A program made the translations under genes and the position numbers. DNA of 64,000 nucleotides, from positions 1,172,787 to 1,236,786 of the forward strand of contig VYZB01000117.1 in NCBI GenBank assembly GCA_013397455.1, read 5' to 3'. Of the stretch, positions 48,173 through 59,786 are shown in pieces (position 1 is the stretch's first letter; every line of letters starts with the position of its first letter). Source of the DNA: Crotophaga sulcirostris (taxonomy: Eukaryota > Chordata > Aves > Cuculiformes > Crotophagidae). Below the pieces are notes generated by a model. It was not told the DNA's origin. It saw only the letters and a program-made list of their open reading frames with translations, and searched no databases.

Positions 48173-49295
48173 AAATATAATCTTAGAAGCCACTCCATTC
48201 AGACTTTATCAATAGGTTCTTTTCATAGTCACCAGCTAACTTTACCAAAGATTCAGAGTAGGTTTCAGCCAGAGCTCTGTGAACAGAACAGGATTATGCC
48301 TACTGTTGTGGGGTACTTGGTCACGTTCCAGCAGCCTGCCTACATCTCTCCTGCATGTTCACACTCCTACTGTTGGCACCCAGGTTGCGGCATTGCTGGA
48401 TTTTACAAGAGAGTCCATTACAAGGCATGGGTCCTTCAATGGACTGTTACCAGTACCACTGCTAAATGAAACAGTGGACATCTGTATGTGGGATGTAAAG
48501 CCACTAACATCACTGGCAAACGACGTGCCACAAAGCAGAGTTAAGTGACTGAGAGCTTTTTTCCCCATCTGCTTTTGTAAAGAAATAATCATATAGAAGA
48601 AGTCTATTAAAAGAGCATTAAAGTGTTTAAGTAGTTGATGCATATATTTATAAGCTGCCTTTGTATACATATGGGCTACATACATATTCAGATAAATTTG
48701 GGGCAAATTCTGCCACTTTCAGACTTACTTGTATTAGTTTTTTCCTGCATGAGTATTCCAGAAGATTTGGATGTATTCCCAGGGTAAGGTTCTATTCAAT
48801 ATCAGACAGCATGACAAAACCCAGCCTTATTTATTTGTAGGTATATTTGGCACATAAAGGTTAAAACTAGACAGTATCTGGAAAGTATCTGTACTGCATA
48901 TGCAAATTAAAGTTATTTGATACTTTTATAATCACATTTCTTGCTAACTGAACCTTCAGGAAGCACTCTGTCTAGAATTTGCAATGCAGTTAGTGGTAAA
49001 AATCAGATCTGCTGTATTTGAATGGCTCCCTAATGAGATAGAAAACTCATCAAATAGCAAACGCGATTTTTAAGGAAATCATTTGCTCTAAGAGATCAAT
49101 ATAACTCAAAGGAACTGCTGTTGCATGGTAAAGTGTGCAGGATAGGTAGGAGAGTGATCCGTGCCTTTTCTATGCAAAGTAACAGAACATGGTCAATTAG
49201 CTTCTTCCCTTGCCTTTTTTTTTTCCTCCCATGAAGTAGCAACTCCTTGGCATAGCTGAACAAATTAATCCTAGCATTAGGCAATAACAGTGCTC

Positions 49296-49460
49296 ATAGA
49301 GCTATTCAGGTTGGATAAGACCTCATAAGGTTTCAAGTCCAACCTCCCACTCAAAGCACCGTAACCAATGAATTCAGACCAAGTTGTTCAGGGTTTATCC
49401 AATTTACTGTTGAAAACCTCTAACAATAAGGTTATTTCTCTTCCCAGATGCAAATGGTAA
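49296..49460 (-). mobile_element. Degenerate CR1-like 3' fragment
   Basis: CATAGAGCTATTCAGGTTGG, then AAGACCTCATAAGGTTTCAA and GTCCAACCTCCCACTC follow the pattern of the CR1 3' end (reverse complement) but with heavy divergence. Edges are approximate. Confidence 0.6.
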
Positions 49461-50490
49461 CTTGTCTCCTAAGTCAGGAAAAGAGAAAAGCTTTTCCTTT
49501 TGCATTTTTTAATTACTAACTAAAGCAGTGCGATTTCGTTCTTTTGACTTTTAACACATCTCAAGTAGCTGCCTGCAAATACACAAAGTCCAGACCTTCA
49601 CAGCCAAGAGGCTGTATGGACATTTGCAGGAAAGTGCTGTAGACTCTCTCCCACTTGGTCACCACACATGCCAGAGACAGTTGGTGAGCATTAACTGCCA
49701 CCCATGGACCACAGTCATCAAGCAGGAAAGAAGGGCTTCAGGGATGCACCATGCTCAGGGAATATGTGATCCACCAGAGCCTAGAACTTCAAAGAGCTCA
49801 CTGAAGACATTTTCTTCACACGTTTCTACTACCATCACCTCTCTCTTGCTGCATAAAGTGAAACACTGCATGCCGCACATTGGATAGCCCTGCACAGAGA
49901 TGACATTTTACTGGAAATAAAATGAGAGAGTTTTGCCTGTTTTCAGTAGAAATCTTCTAGTATCCACCAGGTTTAGCAGTTCTTCTCCAAGAAGAAAAAG
50001 GCACAGAATCAACCTAAGTTCTAGAGATAGGTTTAAAGTCCCCTGGGAAACCACAACTGAACCCCACCACACTACAGAATGGAGAGGGCTCCTACTTCTG
50101 TCACTTACACTGACTCCTCATTAATCCTGGCCAGTTGCTTTGTATCTCTCACTGAGCAGAAAAATCTGTCAGGCTAAGGGTAGGTACTGTAAATGTCTGA
50201 ACTTTAATAAAAGCACAGGAAGAGACTGTGTTGTCTACATCAAAATGCTCACGTTCACAAAGTAAACGGCATAACCTACAGGGAGTGAGTGGCAGAAGAA
50301 AGCAGGAAGCAGAAAAGCATTGGTGCTGCTGTGCTAGCACAGTGCCAAAGCAGCTGTGAGAGGCAGGGATGGGAAAGCAACCAACAGCTTGCATCCTTAA
50401 CTCACAGCCAGTTGCCAAAACCTCCACTGAGGATGCAGTTAACTGGAACGCAGTCACATTGCCAGAGTAATTTTCTCCACTAAGCAACCC

Positions 50491-50512
50491 TTTTTTTTTT
50501 AAAAAAAAAAAA
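50491..50512. repeat. T10-A12 homopolymer palindrome
   Basis: Ten T followed directly by twelve A, then an A/C-rich run to about 50534. It lies just 5' of the CR1 at 50558. It could form a perfect hairpin and is prone to slippage and sequencing error. Confidence 0.85.
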
Positions 50513-50557
50513 CAAAACCAAAAAAAACCCCCAAACTTCATGAACTGCATTGCAGAA

Positions 50558-51119
50558 TGATCTACTCTGCACTGGTGCAGCCCCTCCAGGAGTACTGTAT
50601 GAAGTTTTGGGCACCACAGTATAAAAAGGACATCAAACTACTGGAGAGTGTCCAGAGGAGGCCACAAAGCTGGTGAAGGGTCTAGAGGGGAAGTTGTATG
50701 AGGAGCGGCTGAAGTCACTTGTTCTGTTCAGCCTGGAGGAGACTGAGGGGAGACCTCATCACAGTTTACTGCTTCCTCACAAGGGAAGGAGGTGAAACAG
50801 GTGTTGATCTCTTCTCTCTGATGACCAATGATAGGACCCAAGGGAATGGCAGGAAGATGTGCCAGGGTAAGTTTAGGTTGGATATTAGGAGAGGTTCTTC
50901 ACCCGGTGGGTGGTGGAGCACTGAACCAGTTCCTCAGGGAAGCAGTCGTTGGCACCCATTCTGCCGGAAGCATTTGGGCAATGCTCTCACTCACATGGTG
51001 TGAATGTTGGGAATGTCCTATGTAGGGATAGGAGTTGGACTCCATGATCCTTTTGGGTCCCTTCCAACTTCTCATAGAAGTTCTAATTCTATGAATCACA
51101 ATTATATGATTCCGTGAAT
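50558..51119 (+). mobile_element. CR1 LINE 3' fragment, several frameshifts
   Basis: Sense text matches CR1 ORF2 (GAGTGTCCAGAGGAGGCCAC, AGGAGCGGCTGAAGTCACTT, LRGDLITVYCFL, DLFSLMTNDRTQGNG) and the 3' end TATGATTCCGTGA. The frame is broken more than once, for example near ARVSLGWILGE. It is an older, inactive copy. Confidence 0.88.
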
Positions 51120-51764
51120 CTCCTTATCTTTCATTTGTCCATCACATTTTTGTAACTGGGTAAATTTCCAAGCATTGTGCTCAGCATGATGTTAAGAAGT
51201 GCTGGTGTACCCAGAAAGTGTCTGTTCCCTCCCCCTCAACGGCTCCAGTTAGGTCAGTTGGGTTAGGAAAAGAACTTGCCTTTCTCTCCAACACTTGTTG
51301 TATTGAGAGGCTCTTCTAGTGCATCTATCCTGGAAACCACTTTCTAAAGCCAGGTAAAGTCTCAATTTGAGAATGACAAAATTGGCTGAAGAAGAAATCA
51401 CAGAGGCCTGAAATAGCATTGTTCAAGAAGAATTCTTGCTGGAGAAGTCAGAGGTTCAGCAACTGAGCTCAAAAGGAACGCAGTAAATTTTCCTGAGTAC
51501 TTTCCCCTTCTCAGGGCCGTGGATGTGCTGTCCTTTTCTTATCCACTGGAAAGTCAGCCACCTATGTTTGATTCCATCCTCTGTGCTGCACAGCCAGTTG
51601 TCTTTAATTAAAGATTTCCACCAATGTTAGCAAGAGATTAAACACATTCACTAGGTCACTGCTGTCAAAATATTTGTTAAATGAGCCTAAACTTGGCAAG
51701 TTGCCATCTGATCTAAAGCAGCCAGAGGACTTCCTGTCATATGGCTGTGAAGCACAGTCAGTCA

Positions 51765-52026
51765 CATAGAATCATAGAATGTCCTGAGTTGGAAGGCACC
51801 CACAAGGATTGAGTCCAACTCCTGTTCCTGCACAGGACAAACCCAACCTTCACACCATGCGTCTGAGTGCATTGTCCAAATGCTTCTTGAATATTGTCAG
51901 GCTTGGCACCATTACTGCTTCCTTGGGGAGCTGTTCCAGTGCTCCACCACCCTCTGGGTGAAGAACCTTTCCCTAATATCCACCCTAAACCTCCCCTGGC
52001 ACATCTTTCTGCCATTTCCCCAAGTG
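51765..52026 (-). mobile_element. CR1 LINE 3' fragment (ATTCTATG-type tail)
   Basis: ACATAGAATCATAGAATGTC then GAGTTGGAAGGCACCCACAA opens the reverse complement of a CR1 3' end; it continues through the ORF2 C-terminus with sense text [20 protein letters not shown]. Truncated at about 52026. Confidence 0.88.
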
Positions 52027-53141
52027 AATGTCAGAAGATATTGCCAAGCAAGAGAGGTCAGGCAGGTAGTGCACACACTGCTGTCATGTATTGACACTGA
52101 CTGTGTGTATAGAGAGGTTATGTAGTGCACAGGTAGCTACCTATTTCTACATATGCTATTTTTTGCTTATCAGTAGTTATTCTGCAATTATTTACTTGAA
52201 TTACAGCAATGCCTCATTCGTTTCCTGCTTGGGTCGTTCTGCTGGACACCATAGGAATGAATATTAAATGACAGTCACCACGCTTCAAAGCTCAGTTTAA
52301 AATTGCAAGCAATGTGTAAATATAATAAAAAATAGCAGAGACAGAGAACACAGGCCAAGGAAATAGCTGCCAAGCAGATACGATCTGCAAATGTGCTGGG
52401 CTGAAGGATCCAGACACCACAGCGGGAGAACAAGTAGGCTTTAGCAGCTGGCTCTAAGCCCTAGGGAAGAAAAGCCCATAGCATTCCTTGTGCAAAGGTT
52501 ATGCTCCTGAAAGTGATAAAAATACTACTATATACCCACAGGATGGCTGCATTCTCAGCTTCAACGCAATGACAATCTGGTGGTGACATGTAAACCATGC
52601 CTGTCTGTGTATTCCATGCGTTTCTACTGCCACCCGTCTACTTTATGGATATCTGAACTTAGAAAACTGTCTCTTTATGGAGAAACATCTGGACCAGAGT
52701 AAGAAGGTAAGAAGGGTCGGGCGCTCCAGGGAACTCAGAAGAAGCAGCAAAGGCAAAAGAGACGATAGTTCCCAAGACAGCTTCCCTTTAGGTTTAGACT
52801 ACGCTTTCTGAAGTAGTTTTATGCTGTAGATGGGGTGATTTATTGCATCCTTGGTCAACAGTTTTGCGAGCAAAAAAATGCAGTTAGTTCTACTTGTGAG
52901 GAAACCCATCAACAAATATGGCATCTTGGCTTAGGAAGTTCCTGAATTACTGAACACTACAAGATCTGAGGATGTAGCACCAGACAAATCACTCTGAAAA
53001 CTCCATCTTTCTTTCCTCAAAGAACTGATACAAATGCAAGCAAATTAGAAAGATTTTCTGAGCCATATGAAAACAAAATGTTCAGGAAGAATTTAGTAAA
53101 AAGGGTAGAATTTTAAATTTGCTTGTATTTACTTTTAATGA

Positions 53142-53280
53142 ACATGTCTAAGAGGAGACTGGATGAGGCACTCAGTGCCATGGTTTAGATGATGGGTTGG
53201 TGCTGGTGTTGGGTTATAGGTTGGACTCTATGATCTCAGAGGTCCTTTCCAACCTTCTAATACTGTGATACTGTGATGTT
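53142..53280 (+). mobile_element. CR1 LINE 3' fragment
   Basis: Runs from the last ORF2 codons ([11 protein letters not shown], stop) through CAACCTTCTAATACTGTGAT to the tail ACTGTGATACTGTGATG. About 140 bp, severely 5'-truncated but little diverged. Confidence 0.92.
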
Positions 53281-53814
53281 CACAGCTGCACAAAGGATAC
53301 AGAGCAAGATCTAAGTACTATTTCTGTCTTTGCTGGGGGTCTCAAAGCTGGGCTTACATGTGTAGATGGTGTGTCCAGATCCAATGGAAAAAAGGAAATG
53401 CCACATCATGAGGAAATTCAGAGCACAAGCAAATCTCAGCTGCTGCAGACAGAGTACTGGAGTGATGAAGAATAAAGATCCTCCCATTGTCCTCAAGTGA
53501 ATTATCCACTAAAAATATAAAGGTGACCTGGAGAAGTATAGAGTCACTCAAATAAGTTCCTTTACTAGCTTGTGTACCTTAGCAGAGTTAACCCATTTCT
53601 ACATTTGAACAAGGATATCTTCCTAGTACAACATCATCACATGGGTTTACCAGATCACCCCAGGTCTAGGTTAGTGACCCCTCGATGGACTTGAAGGTTG
53701 TGTTTTTTAAAACACCTTCCATTACGTGCCCATCACATAAAGCTTAATTTGTTGCATACCATCCAACAATTCACCTCACTTGGGTTACACTGAGCCTCAC
53801 TGCCCTACAGAATT

Positions 53815-53854
53815 GCCTGAACATTATGTATACAGCCTGAACATTATGTATACA
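53815..53854. repeat. 20-bp tandem duplication
   Basis: GCCTGAACATTATGTATACA occurs twice head to tail with no mismatch. This suggests a recent slippage duplication or an assembly duplication. Confidence 0.95.
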
Positions 53855-56664
53855 GTCTGTGAACACATCCCATGTAGATTCTGAATGGAAATAACTATAA
53901 AATTACAAAGCAGATAACCTTAATTGCTAGATAACATGTTTCCCCAGAGCAGAAACAACTAATACAGGAATTTTTGCCATATCCAGCCTAATAGCAGAAT
54001 TTCTCTGAAAAGAAAGAGACCAAAATAGAGAATGAAGGGATCTGCAGGTATATGGAACAATACAGAGATAAAACAATTTGATATTACCTGATCCTAGAGA
54101 GACAGCAAAAGCACACAAAGGAATAATCCCTCAGTGATGTTTTTAAGCAATCCACTCAAGTTTAACTGCTTTTCTTTCCTCCACTTGCAGCTCCTCAAGC
54201 AGCTGCCAAGTTTACAAATACTTCTTCTAACTCAAGAACAGCTGTGGCCTATAATCACATATTTTATTTCAAACTCCAGGCTGCGACCTATGTTAATGGC
54301 AACAAAAGAAAGCTAAACAAGAAAATATTGCTAAAAAAGTCAGCCCAAAACACATAGTTAGATTCTAATTTGCCTGTCAAATTTGAGTAGATCACTGGAC
54401 TTTTCCTTCAGTTTATAGAGCAGATGACAGAAGATGGATCATTTTAAGATCAATTTTATATATTTTCTTTATTTTCTCTTTCAAACTCGTCTACATCTAA
54501 CATGAAAGTGCCACTTTTCTAATACTAAAATGAAATAAAATTTTCTAACCGTGTCACAAAATGTCAATAAAGGTGTCATTGGGAGACCTTCAAAAACCTG
54601 CCAAGCAGAACCCCGTGAATCACGCACTCAACATATTGATACCTATATATATATTGATCTATATCCAAGGTAGGAGACAAACCAGGAAGAGCGGAAGAGA
54701 AACAGTACGAAAGCAGCACAATGAAATGGAAACAGAAGCAAAACTGAACAGCATAGTGTTACATTAACACACCCCTCTCTCCTTTGTTAATTAACTTCAC
54801 AGCATCCTTGTGAAATGAGAAGGAAGCTATAGCAACTGTAATATTGCTTTCATCTCACGAGGGTGATGAGTCAGAGGTACAACTGAGCAGAAGACATATG
54901 GAAGTTCAGAGTCTGGGACAAAGATAGAAACTCATTCCAGACTTCCTGTGTCCTAGGTCAGTGTCCTAACCACAAGCTTACTCCTTCTCTCTCCTGGTTC
55001 TTTTTGGCCTGCATTTAACATGGTAACCTCACGTTCACCCTTACTCCCATGGCTAAGTAAGTAGCCTACTGCTGATCCATGGTTATACAATAAACTCTTC
55101 AATTTTTGATGTGAAAAGTGAAGAAGGAGGACAGAATAGATGTTGCAAGTTGAGTGTGATCTTCAGGTTCAAATGTCTCAAAACACTTCCAAGAGACCAC
55201 ATGTGTCTAGAATGATGTAATATCTTTCTCTTTCAGTTTTTTTTCTGCTCAGGAGCTACCAACTTGAGGAGGCTGAAGTTAAATAGATTGCATATCTTTG
55301 TCATTAGCAGTTGGACAACATAAATGTTTCTTGAAAAATATTGTAATTTGAGGGTCTGTCTTTTTTTTACAGTGGCAAGACAAAGACAAAGGTTTTATTA
55401 AAAGCCAGGGATGATCTGCAGATCAACTGAGAGGCAGAGCTGCAGTGGATATATGGCACCCAGCTCCAATTTCCAAAGCTGCTGACTAGACAGGCAGCAC
55501 AGATGGCTCCCATTCTCCAATGCACAGATGCAAGATTTTATTAGCTTAATGATGCTAAAACCTATTAATATCTTGGCAAATTTGACACCAAAACTGGCAT
55601 TACTTTCTGCTTCACAACAAAATAAGACATTCTTCTCAACTTTACTTCACTTTACATCATTCTAAGAAAAGAAGAAAATCTCTGCTGGGTCTCTGTGTTC
55701 CATTCTGATTTAATAAACAGAAGGGTCATGTGGACACAACACACAAGGGTCAGTAGAAGTCATAGGTTTGGCTAGTCTATCAGGAAACTCAACCTACTAT
55801 GCAGCCAGATGCCTAAATGGCAATTATGGGCACTACTTTTACTGCAAACATATAAAAGATTTTATTTAATGCATTGCATAGCCAATTGTCACCAAAACAT
55901 ATTTCCCCATAAGAAATTTGAGAGATCTTGTCTTTCAAGGGTCTTCAAACTTCTGAACCTTATCAAGAACATCATGGACCTTACTATGAAACCAGAAGGG
56001 TCCTTCTGACTCTTCATCATATGATTCTAGTCACTGAATGTTCTTCTGGGGAGATCAGGTACATCATTTTTCAGCGATACCAGCAGATATCTTTCTCTGA
56101 AGAAACCTGATGCACCACTCACTTTGGCATCAAAGCTGTGTAGCAGTTAATTTGACACATGGTCACTTATAAACATGACACTGCAGAAAAGAAGATGCAT
56201 CAGAGCTTAATGATTTGGTAAACTGCTACATCCTGATCAAGGTCACCATAAAGTTCAGAATAGCCTGGAAACATCCTAAAGACTTCAAAGCTCTCATTGG
56301 TGCCCAGAATCCTGTTCATTAGCTTCATACTAGTTGCATCCCCACCATGATATAAATTCACTCACTAAATAAGGGATTTCTGAAAGACTGGGGTGGTCAG
56401 ACACCTTTGACAACTGTTAACTGCTGGTTCACCTGTAAGCAAAACTGGCCCAAGTAGAATGCTTATTTGAAGAAAGCATTTTCCTCTGCAACAGAGCACA
56501 GGAGAGAACAGAAGGGAGCAGCTGTGTTTGAAATACTCTGGTCAACAGTTGTAAGAGTTGCTCCATCAGTTCCTGAAATCCTCGAATTAAGAAATAGTCA
56601 GGCTTTTTGTAGATCTATTCATGATTAAATGTACTGAATAGAAGGCAGAAGATAACTGGAATCA

Positions 56665-56958
56665 NNNNNNNNNNNNNNNNNNNNNNNNNNNNNNNNNNNN
56701 NNNNNNNNNNNNNNNNNNNNNNNNNNNNNNNNNNNNNNNNNNNNNNNNNNNNNNNNNNNNNNNNNNNNNNNNNNNNNNNNNNNNNNNNNNNNNNNNNNNN
56801 NNNNNNNNNNNNNNNNNNNNNNNNNNNNNNNNNNNNNNNNNNNNNNNNNNNNNNNNNNNNNNNNNNNNNNNNNNNNNNNNNNNNNNNNNNNNNNNNNNNN
56901 NNNNNNNNNNNNNNNNNNNNNNNNNNNNNNNNNNNNNNNNNNNNNNNNNNNNNNNNNN
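56665..56958. other. Assembly gap (294 N)
   Basis: An unresolved run of N. The sequence on its right edge is the end of an LTR, so the missing part probably contains the rest of that repeat. A short collagen exon could also be hidden here. Confidence 0.98.
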
Positions 56959-57146
56959 GGGAAGTAGTGAATTAATTCCTTGCTTTGCTTTGCTTGTGTG
57001 TGCAGCTTTTGTTTACCTATTAAACTATTTTAGTCTCAAAGTTTTCTAACTTCTGCCCTTCTGATTCTCTCCCCCATCCCACCGGGAGGGAGGGAGCAAG
57101 CAGCTGTGTGGTGCTTAGTTGACAGCTGGGGTTAAACCCTGGCACA
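56959..57146 (+). mobile_element. 3' part of an avian ERV LTR next to the assembly gap
   Basis: A TGCTTTGCTTTGCTTGTG-type stretch, a pyrimidine-rich segment with CCCCCATCCCACCGGGAGGG, then GTGTGGTGCTTAGTTGACAG and GGGGTTAAACCCTGGCACA form a terminus I recall from passerine-type LTRs, ending in CA at 57146. The 5' part is lost in the gap. Confidence 0.7.
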
Positions 57147-59739
57147 CGTTTGTGGCAAGATAGTCCTCAATTAGAGATACATTTGTCAGACACTTTGAAA
57201 TGTGAAAAACAGCTCTGCTCTGAAAACTTCCTTGTGTCAAAGTACAGGCTGGTGCTCATTCCTGACTGCCACAGCTCAGGACCAGACAAACAGCTTGCAA
57301 AGTACTAGATGGGAAGTGTTCATTGAAGTAGAAAAATCACCCACTCATGTACCATGACATTGAGTAATTTATGTCCTTACTTCTTTAAATAGCACACAGA
57401 AAACAGTTCTAGTCCTGTGGATGATTCGCGATGTACCTGTTGATATTTTGCCTTGCAAGAAAATTCTGTTTAATCCTATTGCTCTGCTTTCAGGAAATTC
57501 CTGCTACTTCAGATCTCACACCCCTCAAAAATATCAGTAGCTCTGAGAAGAGCATATTAGGGCAGAAGAGTATTGTGTTGATGTACCCTAAACTCCAGTT
57601 CCAAACTGCTCTTCAGTATCTCCTGCTATTGATATTCCTCATTCACCCCCTAGAGTCTAATCCAGAGCCTTACTGAAACATGTAAATTGCTTTTCCTCAA
57701 GTTTAACCACACCATCTAGTTGATGATTTCTCCCCTCCTTGCAGAGTCCATTCCTTTCAGTCTCTCCTAGCATCTCTCCACATATCTCTTTAAATGTTAT
57801 GACCAATCTGGAGACAGCATCCTGCTTGAAGACTTCTCACCACCTACTTAGAACTTGCAGTGATACATCTCTGCTGACTGCCAAACATACCTGAGGCTGC
57901 TCAGTCAAGTCTTTGCCAAGTTTATAAACAGTTTTGGTCCAACCAGACATATTTGTTTATAAAGTGGTGATGCTCTCCCTACATCTCAGAATGTATCACA
58001 AAGGCCATGATTCCCATTTTACTTACAGGAGGACTGCAGTTCAAGAATGGGAAAAGCAAAGGCCAAGGTCCTCTATGGAGCCATTGATATAGAGCCAGAA
58101 ATACAAACTGAGTCTCCAGAGACCCAAACCCACTCTCAACACCAAATGCATCAGACTCTCTTGAAATAGCAGCCACTAATGGTCCACACATCATTTCATC
58201 AGGAAAATAAAATGTTTGCTGTGAAAAAAAAACAAACATATTTTCCTCGTCTGGCACTTGCTACAACGTGCATCATCACCCAGAAGGGTTTGACAAACAA
58301 ATCACCATCTTTCTGTCAAATCCAGAGACAACAGGCTTTGTGGACTTTGGGAAACAAAGTTTCTAGGTAGTGCTTAACAAAAAAGGGTGAGAGACCCAAA
58401 TGGGGAAATCAAATACATCCAGGGTTGTACTTGGGCAAATAAAGAACGGTACGAAACACGGCCCCTCCATCTCCACCTTCAAAGAGGTCATGAACAAGGC
58501 ACCTGCACCTCTCCAACCATGAACAAGAAAACTCAGCCAGGCAACTCTTTTGATCAGTGGAAAGGGGAAAATGTGGTTGCTTAACTACATAAATGTGAAA
58601 ATGTGTAGCGGGGAGAGGGGCAGGGAACACTTAAGACGCCTTTGATAGCCCTGCGATGGCAACTTGCTTCATGTAATGCTTCAGCTCTCTATTAGGCTAA
58701 GAGATCCACTTCAGAGTGCATTCTCCAGACTGCTAGGAAAGCTTTTTTATTTTCCACTGAAAAGGAAGCTAATTCATGCCTATTCACTGCAGTATCACTC
58801 CCAGGAGCATCCCACATCTGAAGAAAAGTTTTCAGTGACAGAATCAAGGCGATCAGTTTTGTGGCCTCCCCAGCTCTTCCATCAGAAGAAGCACAAACTT
58901 GGTAAATCTTTCTCATGCACTTCCATTCCACACTGCCAGAGTATCGTGGCAACAACATTCTCTAAAGAACCAAGTGCTGGAGACTGCAAACTTCTGATTG
59001 CCAGTAGATGTCATTATATACCAGCAATGTACCTGCCAGCCAGGGGCCAATGCTGAAAAGAAATAAATATTTTCTAAGTTTATATAAGCTAAAAAACCCA
59101 AGTTACTAGTATTCTTGCACTGCTGAAAATTAAGCTGTCACTATGCACAATTAGTATGTGATGTGGCCTCGAGTTGTTTACTACAATCTGCAGCTGTTAT
59201 TCTGGGTCACAAAAAACCCATCAAATTTATTTAAACCCCTCTAATTATTGTTAAGAAAAAGAATTTCATCAAACCATGGTTATTTAGTTGTGCAGAATGT
59301 ACTATAACCACAGTTAAGAGGATTCAAAAATACTCAACAAGCAGACTGAAATTGCCTGTGTATACAAGAGAATTCAGAATACACTTGGTGTAATAAGGCA
59401 GAAACTAACATTAATACACCTCACCTTTTAATCAGGAGATTCAGAAGATAAGGGACAGATAAAAATGACTTCAGTGAGCTGCATGACAGCCTTATGAAGA
59501 TGAGGTATTAATATACAGATGTTTAAGTGCTGGACTGAGAAGTTAAGTAAACTTAACCAGACAAAGTCAGTAGCTAAGAATGGTTCCCAAAAGAGATGAT
59601 TTCCAGCACAAAAAATAATAAGAAAAAAACTTACAGATATTGCTCTTTTGCTTTTCATCACTGTCAGTTTGAGCTATGCTCACATTATTTTTTACTCTGC
59701 AATAAACTAAGAAGATATGAGTGCTAAGAACCAACTCAC

Positions 59740-59786
59740 GAGGAGGCAATGTTTCTATAACCACTGTCTCCAAGGGGCACCAATTA
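59740..59786 (-). CDS. Possible COL22A1 linker exon between TSPN and the collagen region (weak)
   Basis: A 47-bp open segment bounded by CCATCCACCCAG and GTGAGTTGG reads (after two bases from an upstream exon) NWCPLETVVIETLPP and ends in phase 1. Human COL22A1 has a non-collagenous linker with CQVTVVTEPPPP after the TSPN domain (recalled); the shared pattern is Cys, then TVV, an acid and a Pro run. Position and strand fit the gene order. Against it: the match is short, no flanking linker exon is seen, and chance is possible. Confidence 0.22.

Noticed and set aside
54974..55017. Minus-strand ATGCAG...GTAAGC segment with CCAGGAGAGAGAAGG, looking like a short collagen exon.
   Set aside because: No frame gives Gly at every third position; it reads as a random purine-rich segment.
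56405..56432. Minus-strand segment after GCTTACAG reading EPAVNSCQ, considered as the linker exon with the Cys pair before the collagen region.
   Set aside because: The donor (GTGTCT) is poor and leaves phase 2, whereas the following collagen exons need phase 0. The match to the human linker is too short.
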